Positions 16,710-26,553 of a stretch of DNA of 39,638 nucleotides are shown in pieces. The first letter of the stretch is position 1. Each line of letters starts with the position of its first letter. This DNA is from Candidatus Methylarchaceae archaeon HK02M2. GTDB taxonomy: Archaea > Thermoproteota > Nitrososphaeria > Nitrososphaerales > JACAEJ01. The stretch lies in NCBI GenBank assembly GCA_024256165.1, contig JAKLZG010000068.1, positions 1 through 39,638 on the forward strand, written 5' to 3'. The position numbers and the translations under genes were made by a program. Below the pieces are notes generated by a model. It was given only the letters and a program-made list of their open reading frames with translations. It did not search any database and was not told where the DNA came from.

Positions 16710-17048
16710 TTATTTCAGCATCTTCATTGCTTCTTCCATGCTTGTTGCCGATTTTATTTCAGTCGTCATATATGAAGACGATTTTGTAATCTCTTCCCAT
16801 TCCATTTCGAATTTTTGCAAAGCCTCAAAACTAGGGGCTTCATAGACTATGAATGTTAGGTGTTCCGTAAATACAGACCAGCCTCCAATCATTTTGACTC
16901 CGTGTTTCTTTAACAATCCCTCTAGTTGGTTTATACCCGGCAGCAACATTTTTTTGACTTTTTCGTTGTATACAGGGCAGTTCTCAGGTGAATGTCTAGA
17001 GATCTCCAAGAATGTAGGTATATTCATCACTCTCCAAATTTTTTCCAT
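16710..17048 (-). CDS. Small DUF3303-like protein (ferredoxin-like fold)
   Basis: A 112-residue protein starting MEKIWRVMNIPTFLEISRHS with ENCPVYNEK soon after. It alternates short strands and helices (LEGLLKKHGVKMIGGWSVF, LTFIVYEAPSFEALQKF), as in dimeric alpha/beta ferredoxin-like proteins of the DUF3303/GYD/muconolactone-isomerase type. Such small domains are common in archaea and usually lack a known function. It is divergent from a second protein of the same general kind (17143-17454) across 94 bases. The ATG at 17048 is the best start. The fold is an inference from pattern; the function is unknown. Confidence 0.6.
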   Translation of the reverse strand: MEKIWRVMNIPTFLEISRHSPENCPVYNEKVKKMLLPGINQLEGLLKKHGVKMIGGWSVFTEHLTFIVYEAPSFEALQKFEMEWEEITKSSSYMTTEIKSATSMEEAMKMLK

Positions 17049-17142
17049 ATAGGTTACTCATGATTTAAGTTTTCTTTGCTAGCTTATGGTATATAGTGCT
17101 AATATTTAATTATCACAATATCCTTTATCTTATCGACAAAAT

Positions 17143-17454
17143 ATGAAGTTCTTGGTAAAGTGGTGCCTAAACCCGATGCCTCCAGAAATGATGAAGAAAG
17201 CATTGGATTTAATACCAGCTTCGATGGAATATCAGAAAGCTCTTGAAGAAAAGGGCAAATCTCTGGCTACATACACCTTCGCTGGGAAAAGTGAGGGAAT
17301 TGGAATCTATGATGTAGAATCACATGAAGAACTTAACGATATCTTGGCAAAGGAGCCATATAGTTTGATGCTCAGCTTCGAAGCAATCCCAATTGTAGAT
17401 TTCGAGCAATCCTTAAAAGTATGGAAAGAATTATTAGAAAGGGCTTTGAAATAA
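17143..17454 (+). CDS. Small muconolactone-isomerase-like or DUF3303-like protein
   Basis: A 103-residue protein: MKFLVKWCLNPMPPEMMKKA, then YTFAGKSEGIGIYDVESHEE, LNDILAKEPYSLMLSFEAIP and a C-terminal helix. The order of strand, helix, strand, strand with 'GIGIYDVES.EEL...L...P' is typical of small dimeric alpha+beta barrel proteins such as muconolactone delta-isomerase-like and DUF3303 families. It is divergent from a similar-sized protein upstream. No catalytic residues can be assigned. ATG at 17143 fits; the frame is complete. Confidence 0.62.
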   Translation: MKFLVKWCLNPMPPEMMKKALDLIPASMEYQKALEEKGKSLATYTFAGKSEGIGIYDVESHEELNDILAKEPYSLMLSFEAIPIVDFEQSLKVWKELLERALK

Positions 17455-17580
17455 GCCCACTTCTCTATTTTTTCTAATATTCCCAAACTTATTGAGACTA
17501 GGTATACAGGAACTTAAGCAGGAAATCTTTGAAATCAAGATCAAGAATCGACTTTAGATAATTTAATATATTTACACATT

Positions 17581-18051
17581 ATGTTGCATGTGAGAAAGAT
17601 GCAAGCGCCATCGGTTAAGATTGGCTCTAAAGTCATGTTCACCATGGGGATTTACGCCCTCGCTGTTTCACTATTTTGGATATTCCTGACAGAATCGATG
17701 TTCATGAGTGATTTTGCAGCATATACAGGCCAGAGTTGGTCTGATTTCTTAGCCAGCAGCCCCAAACCGGCAGAGCTGTATCTCACAACGAAAAGACTAT
17801 TCGGGATTGAAATATTCCTGATAAGTCTACTTATTATTCTCATAACCCATAAGAGCTATAGCAGAGCTGAGAAATGGTCCTGGTACGCCCTCCTGATAGC
17901 TGGTATCATACTTTGGGGAAGCTTGATAGGATACCGTATCGTAATCGGATATTTGGCACCCAGTATTATAACCTTTATAATTGGGGCCGTGCTTTTTGTC
18001 ATTGGCATAACACTTCCAGCTAAGGAAATCTTGGGTAAAAAATACACTTAA
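17581..18051 (+). CDS. Four-helix membrane protein of unknown function
   Basis: A 156-residue protein with four clear hydrophobic segments: about residues 20-42 (FTMGIYALAVSLFWIFL), 75-92 (GIEIFLISLLIILITH), 99-120 (WYALLIAGIILWGSLIG) and 124-146 (YLAPSIITFIIGAVLFVIGI). A soluble loop with AYTGQSWSDFLASSPKPAEL lies between the first and second. I recognise no family. It stands alone between the small ferredoxin-like protein and the dihydropteroate-synthase-like operon, with more than 120 bases on each side. ATG at 17581; an ATG six codons in (MQAPS) is an alternative. Confidence 0.65.
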   Translation: MLHVRKMQAPSVKIGSKVMFTMGIYALAVSLFWIFLTESMFMSDFAAYTGQSWSDFLASSPKPAELYLTTKRLFGIEIFLISLLIILITHKSYSRAEKWSWYALLIAGIILWGSLIGYRIVIGYLAPSIITFIIGAVLFVIGITLPAKEILGKKYT

Positions 18052-18215
18052 GTGATCCTAAACAAGGAATAAATTCTAACCTAAACCTCATTGAGACAGG
18101 GTTGATGAAGATTTTATGATCCACCTATTATTCCAGAAATCATTTTAAAAATGGAAGTATAACTAAATATAAAGGGATATCATGCACTTTAGAATACTGT
18201 ATAGAGGAGGATTCA

Positions 18216-19784
18216 ATGAGGGTTCTTCTAATAACAGGACAGTTAGCCAAGAAGATGGTGAAAAAATATGCGAGTGAGAGTAACGTAGAGTTTGAAATAA
18301 TGGATCTTTCAACATCTGTAGCTGCTTTGTTAAAACCTCAATTTATACTTCAAGAGTTGAAGATAAGAAAGGTTAAGGATTTTGATGTAGTAATCATCCC
18401 CGGACTCATTTCTGGGAACGTGTCCTTAATAGACGAAATCGGCATCCCAACTTTTAAAGGTCCAAGATATGCTGCAGATATACCCCTCGTACTTGATCTT
18501 CTTGGAAAAGTCAAACTATCCAAGACATTACCCGCTGATAAATTACTCAAAGAGGAGCTGAAGCGTAGAGCCCTTGAAGAGATTGAGACTATAAATCGAT
18601 ATAAAGATGAACTTTTAAAAAGACCATGGAATAAACTCATAAGAGACCTCCCTATCGGTAAAGACTTTCCAGTAAAAATAATGGCTGAGATTGTTGATGC
18701 TCCTCAATTAACCGATAAAGAGATTATAAAAAAAGCCAAGTATTATGTTAAATCAGGGGCAGATATTATAGACGTAGGTATGATTTCGGGAGAATGTAGA
18801 CCTGATGACGCTAAGCGGGCTGTCAAGGCTATTCGATCTACAGCGGACTCCCTAATAAGTATAGACACAATGGATCCAAAGGAGGCTGAAGCTGCTATAT
18901 CAGCAGGTGCTGATTTGATCTTAAGCGTTGATGGTAGTAATATTGAAGAGATGGCTTCTTTTGCTTCAAGTTCAACTATAGTGGTTATTCCAACTAATTA
19001 TGATAAACAACAATTCCCCGAGGAACCCTTTGAGAAGGTCAACCTCATCGAAGAGAATATTAGAAAAGCTAGAAAACTTGGAATGAATAATATAATAGCG
19101 GATTTGATCCTCAACCCTATTATCTCTCTAGGGGTTGTAAACTCTTTAGTAGCGTTTAATGAGTTCAAGAGGAGGAACCCTGATGTGCCTCTTTTGATGG
19201 GTGTAGGGAACGTTACAGAACTTCTAGATGCTGATACAATAGGTGTAAATGCTTTGCTCACTGGTATAGCATCCGAGTTAGGGGTTAGTATACTTCTAAC
19301 TACAGAAGTAAGTGATAAGACGAGAGGTAGTGTGAACGAGCTATCTGTCGCATCCCGATTAATGTTCTTGTCCAAGAAAAGATCTTCTGTACCAAAAGAT
19401 CTCGGTCTTGATTTACTTGTTATGAAAGAAAAGAAGTTGATGGAAGAACCCTATGATAGAAGAATAGAGGGAAATGTAGAAGTGATCAAATCTAAGAACG
19501 ATCGAGAAAGAAAGATGGATCCGAAAGGATGCTTTAAGATACTATTGGACAGAGATGAAAACGAGATCGTTACCATGTTTTATCCAAGCTACGATCTTAA
19601 TGGATGCAGTCTGATCGTAAAAGGAAAGAAAGCAGAGGAGATTTACCATACATTGATAGAGCTAAATCTCGTTTCACTTTATGACCATGCCGCTTACATA
19701 GGTAGCGAATTACAGAAGGCTCAGATCGCCCTTAAGACTGGTAAAAATTATCTTCAAGATGCCCCTATTTTTAGTGAGTTGTAA
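18216..19784 (+). CDS. Dihydropteroate synthase-related protein
   Basis: A 522-residue protein. The first 140 residues form an archaeal-specific domain (VLLITGQLAKKMVKKYASES, VVIIPGLISG). From about residue 150 there is a pterin-binding TIM barrel like dihydropteroate synthase: VKIMAEIVDAPQL, YVKSGADIIDVGMISGE, LISIDTMDPKEAEAAISAGA, IIADLILNPI and LLMGVGNVTELLDADTIGVN. A C-terminal domain of about 120 residues follows. This family co-occurs with H4MPT and is thought to act in H4MPT synthesis, possibly joining pterin to the ribofuranosyl-aminobenzene unit; that step is inferred. A strong ribosome binding site (GGAGG, 18206-18210) precedes the ATG. It is followed 5 bases later by mer. Confidence 0.85.
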   Translation: MRVLLITGQLAKKMVKKYASESNVEFEIMDLSTSVAALLKPQFILQELKIRKVKDFDVVIIPGLISGNVSLIDEIGIPTFKGPRYAADIPLVLDLLGKVKLSKTLPADKLLKEELKRRALEEIETINRYKDELLKRPWNKLIRDLPIGKDFPVKIMAEIVDAPQLTDKEIIKKAKYYVKSGADIIDVGMISGECRPDDAKRAVKAIRSTADSLISIDTMDPKEAEAAISAGADLILSVDGSNIEEMASFASSSTIVVIPTNYDKQQFPEEPFEKVNLIEENIRKARKLGMNNIIADLILNPIISLGVVNSLVAFNEFKRRNPDVPLLMGVGNVTELLDADTIGVNALLTGIASELGVSILLTTEVSDKTRGSVNELSVASRLMFLSKKRSSVPKDLGLDLLVMKEKKLMEEPYDRRIEGNVEVIKSKNDRERKMDPKGCFKILLDRDENEIVTMFYPSYDLNGCSLIVKGKKAEEIYHTLIELNLVSLYDHAAYIGSELQKAQIALKTGKNYLQDAPIFSEL

Positions 19785-19789
19785 AATTA

Positions 19790-20785
19790 TTGGCTAAGTT
19801 TGGCATTGAATTCATACCTGCTTATGACTACTCAGAGATTACAAGATATGCTATATCTGCAGAAAAATCTGGATTTGAATATGTTTGGGTATCTGATCAT
19901 ATAAGGCACAGAAATGCATATTCGTGTCTTACTTCGATAGCCATCAATACGAAAAGGATAAAGATAGGGCCAGGCGTTACAAACCCATATCTCATTCATC
20001 CAATTGTTACAGCCCAAGCATTACTCTCATTAAATGAAATTGCTCGTGGAAGGGTTATATGTGGCATAGGTGTAGGCGATAAGACCGCTATGAGTATGCT
20101 TAATGTTGAGCAAAAAATGCCACTGAAGACAATGAGAGAGGCAGTCGAAATAATAAGGAGAATTACTACTGAAGAGAATATAACCTTCTTGGGAGAAATT
20201 TTTAAAGTCTATGGTGCTGGCTTTAGCTTTAAAGCAGAGTCAATTCCTATCTTCTTAGGTGCTCAAGGACCTAAGATGGCTAAATTAGCGGGTAAAATAG
20301 GAGATGGTGTACTTATCAACACTGCTCACACAAAGAATTTTCAAATAGCCCTAAAACATGTTAAGTCAGGAGTTAGTAGTTCTGATAAAGATATTGATTG
20401 TCTAGAGATAGCGGTGTTTACACCTTTATCAATATCCGAAGACAGTAGAAAGGCATTACTTGCAGCTAAGCCAATCGTGGCTCGTATAGTGGCTGGATGT
20501 TCGAAAAATATTTTGAAAATACATAATATAGAAATAGATGATGCTGTAAAAATCAGAGAATTAATATTGCGAGGTGATCGTGAATCAGCTTATTCTTCAG
20601 TCGATTTAAAAATGCTAGAAGCCTTCTCCATCTATGGCACTCCCGATGAATGTATTACAAAGATAGAAAGGTTCTTCGATCTTGGCACAAAGTCCTTCGT
20701 TGCAGTCATTCCTATGGAATCCGATGCCAACGAATCTATAAGATTGATGAAAGAAAAAGTTCTATCTTATTTTGAGAAAAGGTAA
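19790..20785 (+). CDS. mer: F420-dependent methylene-H4MPT reductase
   Basis: A 331-residue luciferase-like (beta/alpha)8 protein. Mer interconverts methylene- and methyl-H4MPT with coenzyme F420. Family features visible are FGIEFIPAYDYSEITRYA, YVWVSDHIRHRNAYSCLT, KIGPGVTNPYLIHPIVTAQA, GRVICGIGVGDKTAM and IPIFLGAQGPKMAKLAGKIG. Other F420-dependent luciferase-like enzymes are related, but gene context (dihydropteroate-synthase-like gene upstream, mtd nearby) and close motif match favour Mer. It starts with TTG at 19790, five bases after the preceding stop, and belongs to the same operon. Confidence 0.9.
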   Translation: MAKFGIEFIPAYDYSEITRYAISAEKSGFEYVWVSDHIRHRNAYSCLTSIAINTKRIKIGPGVTNPYLIHPIVTAQALLSLNEIARGRVICGIGVGDKTAMSMLNVEQKMPLKTMREAVEIIRRITTEENITFLGEIFKVYGAGFSFKAESIPIFLGAQGPKMAKLAGKIGDGVLINTAHTKNFQIALKHVKSGVSSSDKDIDCLEIAVFTPLSISEDSRKALLAAKPIVARIVAGCSKNILKIHNIEIDDAVKIRELILRGDRESAYSSVDLKMLEAFSIYGTPDECITKIERFFDLGTKSFVAVIPMESDANESIRLMKEKVLSYFEKR

Positions 20786-20819
20786 ATTATGATATCCATT
20801 ACCGTAAAAGGTATATAAA

Positions 20820-21491
20820 ATGTCGACTAAAAATATTTTATCTGACCTGGGGTTCATAAAAAATTGTTTATTTGAAGCTATTATCTCCACATATGGATCT
20901 GACTGCATGCCGAATGCAGCCCCTATGGGAGTTATGACCGATGATATGCGACAATTGATAATTAAACCTTATACTAAATCTCAAACTTTCAAAAATATTC
21001 TTTTACGTAAATGTGCTGTAGTCAATCTATCCGCTAACCCAATAGTTTATTATGAGACAGCATTTAAAGATGTGAATCTTGATAATAAATTTTCATCTGA
21101 ATGGTTCGAAAAATCTGATCTAATTGATGCTCCTAAATTAAAGAAATATGTTGACATATGTATCGAAGTGAACATAATAGGAGCAGAAGATATAGAAAAA
21201 GATAGAGCTAGATTTCTTTGCAAAATAGAAAAGATAGATTCTATTAGAAGCGCGTATCCAAGGGTTTATTGTCGAGCGCCTTTTGCTTTAATTGAAAGTA
21301 TTATACATGCTACAAGAATCGAGGTGTTTTTATCCAATAAAGAAAAAAAGAGAGCAGAAGAATTGATTAACTTGGTAAAACTTTATGAAGCATTGATTAG
21401 GAGAGTAGCACCAGATACAGCTTATGTTAAGATAATGGCTGAAATTCTTTTAAGAATCGAAGCTTGGAAAATAAAATATAATTGTTTATAA
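20820..21491 (+). CDS. DUF447-family protein (FMN-binding split-barrel type)
   Basis: A 223-residue protein of the archaeal DUF447 family: FIKNCLFEAIISTYGSDCMP, then NAAPMGVMTDD and LIIKPYTKSQTFKNI and VVNLSANPIVYYETAF. These form the split beta-barrel that in relatives binds flavin mononucleotide. The C-terminal half is helical (RIEVFLSNKEKKRAEELINL). Relatives occur in H4MPT gene clusters of archaea and methylotrophs, but no reaction is established to my knowledge. It is 34 bases downstream of mer on the same strand and probably in the same operon. ATG at 20820. Confidence 0.82.
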   Translation: MSTKNILSDLGFIKNCLFEAIISTYGSDCMPNAAPMGVMTDDMRQLIIKPYTKSQTFKNILLRKCAVVNLSANPIVYYETAFKDVNLDNKFSSEWFEKSDLIDAPKLKKYVDICIEVNIIGAEDIEKDRARFLCKIEKIDSIRSAYPRVYCRAPFALIESIIHATRIEVFLSNKEKKRAEELINLVKLYEALIRRVAPDTAYVKIMAEILLRIEAWKIKYNCL

Positions 21492-21643
21492 TGCTCAATG
21501 AGAAAATGACTCAATAATCCCCAATAAGCCACTTCATAGTTGCCCTATTCATTTTTCTAATAGTCGTCTTCATAATCTGCATCAAAGAGATGGGGATTGG
21601 AATAGCCACAAATGGCTCGACCCAAACTTCTTTAATTAACTGG

Positions 21644-21673
21644 AATTTTCATGATATCGTTAATATGAAAATT
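21644..21673. terminator. Inverted repeat across the 3' end of the HAD phosphatase gene
   Basis: AATTTTCAT (21644-21652) and ATGAAAATT (21665-21673) pair perfectly over nine bases around a 12-base loop. The repeat overlaps the stop codon of the HAD gene (minus strand) and lies in the convergent gap after DUF447. It is a candidate 3'-end element for either gene. Confidence 0.4.
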
Positions 21674-22358
21674 AGCATAATATCCAATTTAACATATGTC
21701 TTAAGTCCTGTTCCTTTATGACCACATCAGCGTACTTAATGCCTAATTTTTCATCTTTAGGGTCAAAAGCTATTCCTGTACCTGCTTCTTCTAACATACA
21801 CCAATCACCTAAAGAATCTCCTATAGCAATACAATTAGATATTGGAATCTCCATTAAAAAAGCAAATTTTCTTAGAAAAAATCTTTTACATACCGAACGT
21901 TTGCACCCACAATTAACTTTTTCCCAACCCAAAGGCATAGAAATCTGTCCTGTTGCTATTCCTTCTTGAACCTCGAGTTCATTAGCAATATCAAAGTCCA
22001 TATTGAATCTCTTAGCTAAGTAAGATGTAGCAATCGTATAGCTATCGCTTATTATCCCCATTTGATATCCACTCTGTTTTATCTTATTAATCGTTTCAAG
22101 AGCTCCTGTCATTAGTGGAATCTTCTTTACTGCTTCAAATATTTCTTTAATTTTATACCCAGCTAATTGCTTAGCTATAATCTTAGATTTTTCAAGGGGA
22201 GGTAATCTTTTATTGATGATGCTTTTTAAGTTCTCTAAAATTCCAAACTTTTCTCCAATGGAGTAGATAACTCTCCCATTTAGCAGTGTCCCATCCATAT
22301 CAAAGACTACTAATTTAGATTTTTTATTAGATATTCGATTATCGATCATTTGCTTCAA
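21672..22358 (-). CDS. HAD-family phosphatase (SerB-like)
   Basis: A 228-residue haloacid dehalogenase-fold phosphatase. Motif I is VVFDMDGTLLNG (nucleophile and acid aspartates), motif II is MGIISDSYTIA, and motif IV is CIAIGDSLGDWCMLEEAG with the Mg-binding aspartates. The helical cap between motifs I and II resembles phosphoserine phosphatase. A short cysteine-bearing insertion (VNCGCKRSVCKRFFLRKF) sits before motif III. It is convergent with the H4MPT-related operon, and a role as a phosphatase in coenzyme synthesis is possible but unproven. ATG at 22358 starts MKQMIDNR; the third codon is also ATG-like context. Confidence 0.85.
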   Translation of the reverse strand: MKQMIDNRISNKKSKLVVFDMDGTLLNGRVIYSIGEKFGILENLKSIINKRLPPLEKSKIIAKQLAGYKIKEIFEAVKKIPLMTGALETINKIKQSGYQMGIISDSYTIATSYLAKRFNMDFDIANELEVQEGIATGQISMPLGWEKVNCGCKRSVCKRFFLRKFAFLMEIPISNCIAIGDSLGDWCMLEEAGTGIAFDPKDEKLGIKYADVVIKEQDLRHMLNWILC

Positions 22359-22654
22359 TTTTTATTTATTCACTTTTACGGAGTATGGATTTATTTAAGT
22401 TGAAAGATTCATAAATTACATTTTCTCTTTAGACCTTTTTAAAGAAATTATACCTTCTTTTAAAAGGAGTTCATAAATATTATTGACCTCGAATCTTGTT
22501 CCTAATCAATCATATTTTTTCTTCTACAAGATATATGGTTATTTCCTTTAAATAAGGAAGTGTCCATAGATTTTGAAACTATGGGATAATCCCTTGCTTC
22601 ATCTTCCCCTCTTCTTCAGATCATGAAACAATACTTTTTTTCTAGATCTGACAT

Positions 22655-22677
22655 TCACTAACTACATCTGTTAGTGA
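22655..22677. other. Perfect 8-bp hairpin
   Basis: TCACTAAC and GTTAGTGA pair perfectly around the 7-base loop TACATCT, in the middle of the gene-free region. No flanking gene explains it. It could belong to an untranslated RNA or an operator. Confidence 0.4.
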
Positions 22678-22930
22678 TATAATTGTAGCTAAAGAGAGTA
22701 TCGCTGATAAGATGCTGTAAATGGTAGATCGAAAAGGTATAGAAGGGCTATCAACGGGATTGAGGGTTAGTGGATATAGGAGGAGGGGTAGTGACATGTT
22801 GCCAAGAGACGATCATAGGGATAACGGAGGAGTATCAGGTATTCCTAGTTAGGTCTTAGAGTACCTTTTTTTAGTATTACTATATAGTCTACATTATAGT
22901 AAAAAAATGATTTTAAGAAAACATCATTCT

Positions 22931-22976
22931 CCCTGACCCTCCCTGACCATCCCCTACCGCCCTCCCTCATACTCCC
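22931..22976 (-). other. C-run tract; possible G-quadruplex on the minus strand
   Basis: Seven runs of three or four C (22931-22933, 22937-22939, 22941-22943, 22951-22954, 22960-22962, 22964-22966, 22974-22976) lie within 46 bases, spaced 1 to 7 apart. On the minus strand these are G-runs that satisfy the usual four-run G-quadruplex rule several times over. The tract contrasts sharply with the AT-rich surroundings and starts with a direct repeat of TCCCTGACC. Confidence 0.55.
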
Positions 22977-23208
22977 TAGTCATCCTTAATTATCCCCTCC
23001 ACCATACCTATCATGGATTCTTTTGAGCGCAAATGATGTGCTTGAAGATATTATTGAAGAACTTCTCTACTCATCCAGAGCTAAGGAAATTAAATTGTCA
23101 TTGATATTATTAATTATTCTATGAAAAGTGAATGTAAAAACTTATTTTTTATTTTAAAATCTGTTTAGAAAAATTAATATTTATGTTAATAAAATGGAGT
23201 TAAGAATC

Positions 23209-24765
<1,557 letters not shown>

Positions 24766-24814
24766 TGTGGTTTTAATGAAGTACATAATTAATTTAAGTT
24801 CATGGGGGGTGTGA

Positions 24815-25072
24815 ATTACGCGTTCTTCCTACTGGCAATACTTAGGGGCTGTGTTAGTTGGGATTGGAGGATCATTATCCATTTCTGGCTTAATTGCTTA
24901 TCTTTATTATTATGAACATAATTGTTTTGGCGCATGTATTATAAGCCATAGATATGGTCCATACTCTCTGCCAATATTTTTTATTGGTATTTGTGCTCTA
25001 ATTTTAAGTATGGTGGCTTTCTATCTATTTAAAAGAAGTGATGAAAACAAAAATTTATTACTCCAAGAGTAG
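24815..25072 (+). CDS. Small two-helix membrane protein, start uncertain
   Basis: The frame closes with TAG at 25070-25072. The clear part begins at a GTG (24851) and gives 73 residues with two membrane segments (VGIGGSLSISGLIAYLYYY and LPIFFIGICALILSMVAFYLF) around a short loop with two cysteines (HNCFGACIISH). The frame is open upstream to TGA at 24812-24814 and there encodes RSSYWQYLGAV, a natural extension of helix one, but without ATG, GTG or TTG. A GGGGGGTG ribosome-binding-like stretch (24804-24811) would position the ATT at 24815 as a non-standard start. If only standard starts are allowed, the gene begins at 24851. Function is unknown; it follows the VWA gene by about 50 bases. Confidence 0.5.
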   Translation: MTRSSYWQYLGAVLVGIGGSLSISGLIAYLYYYEHNCFGACIISHRYGPYSLPIFFIGICALILSMVAFYLFKRSDENKNLLLQE

Positions 25073-25392
25073 ATATGAGATCATTAAAGAAGCTTTCCAG
25101 AATTACATATTTAGGAATTTAAGAAGTAGGCAGCTTAGGAGATAAGTAGGAATAATTTAGGCTTTTTTAATTGTATTTTTAAAAAAAACTCCTTGTTTGA
25201 AGTGTTGCCTCAGGAAAGTTGTTGTTAGGTTCAAAATCATATAATAAAAAACTTTATTAATCAACATTTTTTGCTTTTGTAAGGTGTAGCAATAAATATT
25301 GTTAGAAACCGGAACATATAATCTAACTACGATTAGAAGAAAGGGGAAAGCATCTTTTTTCTACCAAAGCATTCTACTAGGAAACTCCTCTT
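25073..25392. other. 320-base intergenic region upstream of carA
   Basis: AT-rich, with no convincing reading frame. A T-run followed by an A-run (25165-25190) lies mid-way and could end transcription of the preceding gene. The last 80 bases contain a TATA-like AACATATAATC around 25314-25324 that would serve carA. Confidence 0.4.
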
Positions 25393-26553
25393 ATGGATTT
25401 TACTCAAAATCATCTGAAGGTGCAGATTTTGATTAAAGCCGTATTGGCTTTAGAAGATGAAACAATAATAAATGGTTCTGGTTTTGGCTATCCTCGTAAA
25501 GTTTCTGGGGAAGTTGTTTTTAACACAGGAATGGTTGGTTATACTGAATCTTTGACTGATCCTTCTTATTTTGGACAAATATTAATTCAAACTTATCCTT
25601 TAGTTGGAAATTATGGTGTACCTTCATATTCAATTACTGATGAATTTGGAATCCCCCTGTATTTTGAGTCCAATAGGATACAAGTAAAAGGCTATGCGAT
25701 ATATTCATTAGCCCAAAATCCAAGCCACTGGTCATACAAAAAGACATTAAATGAATGGATGTATGAGCAAAAAATATCTTGCATTGAAGGCATTGATACA
25801 AGAGAGCTTACAAAAAAGATAAGAGTTAAAGGTACAATGCTTGGCATTTTAAAAATAGCAAAAGAGATCGATTACAAAGAAATTATGACAGAATTAGGAA
25901 ATATTGAAGACCCTAATAAGCGAGATTTGGTAAGAGAAGTTACAATAAAAAAACCGATCGAATATAACTTCGGAAGATCGATAAAAATTGTTATGATCGA
26001 TTGTGGTACCAAATATGGGATATTAAGAAATCTTTTAAAACGTAAAGTAGATGTTGTTAGGGTTCCTTATGATTATTCTGTTGAAAATATTTTAAAATTG
26101 AATCCATCTGGAGTTGTAATCTCAAATGGTCCTGGAGATCCGAAAAAATGTGAAAAGACTATAAAAACAGTTAGAGAAATCATAGAGACCAATATTCCTG
26201 TTATGGGTATCTGTCTAGGCAATCAAATTCTTGCCCTTGCAGCAGGCGCAGATACCTATAAAATGAAGTTTGGACACAGGGGTCAGAACCATCCTTGTAT
26301 GGATGTATCTAATAAAAGGTGTTATATAACAACTCAAAATCATGGATATGTCGTCGAAGATGAAAGTTTAAAAGAAACTGGATTCGATATATGGTTCAAG
26401 AACGTGAACGATAAAACCGTAGAAGGTATAAAACACAAAAAGAAACCTGTATTTGGGATTCAGTTCCATCCTGAAGCATCACCTGGTCCTTATGAAACTG
26501 GGTCTTTATTCGATTATTTCATAGAAAAGGCGAAAAGATTTGGCAAAGTTTGA
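25393..26553 (+). CDS. carA: Carbamoyl-phosphate synthase small subunit
   Basis: A 386-residue glutamine amidotransferase subunit that releases ammonia from glutamine for carbamoyl phosphate (arginine and pyrimidine synthesis). The N-terminal domain shows [38 protein letters not shown] and [19 protein letters not shown]. The class I amidotransferase domain has [26 protein letters not shown] with the nucleophile Cys274, and [13 protein letters not shown] with the catalytic His-Glu pair. The ATG at 25393 gives a slightly long N-terminus; a TTG at 25429 would give the family-like [11 protein letters not shown]. It overlaps the carB start by 14 bases. Confidence 0.93.
   Translation: MDFTQNHLKVQILIKAVLALEDETIINGSGFGYPRKVSGEVVFNTGMVGYTESLTDPSYFGQILIQTYPLVGNYGVPSYSITDEFGIPLYFESNRIQVKGYAIYSLAQNPSHWSYKKTLNEWMYEQKISCIEGIDTRELTKKIRVKGTMLGILKIAKEIDYKEIMTELGNIEDPNKRDLVREVTIKKPIEYNFGRSIKIVMIDCGTKYGILRNLLKRKVDVVRVPYDYSVENILKLNPSGVVISNGPGDPKKCEKTIKTVREIIETNIPVMGICLGNQILALAAGADTYKMKFGHRGQNHPCMDVSNKRCYITTQNHGYVVEDESLKETGFDIWFKNVNDKTVEGIKHKKKPVFGIQFHPEASPGPYETGSLFDYFIEKAKRFGKV

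Larger units (their letters stand above)
22359..23193. other. 835-base gene-free region
   Basis: No convincing protein gene is visible. It contains a perfect eight-base-pair hairpin at 22655-22677 (TCACTAAC / GTTAGTGA), a purine-rich stretch near 22778-22790, a 43-codon frame at 22721-22852 without recognisable features, and a striking C-run tract at 22931-22976. The last 100 bases are AT-rich and form the promoter of the VWA gene, with a TATA-like TTAATATTTATG near 23174-23185. Confidence 0.6.

Noticed and set aside
22721-22852. 43-codon frame in the gene-free region
   Set aside because: Its composition is unusual (many Gly/Arg), no motif or ribosome binding site is visible, and it lies in a region with other non-coding features.
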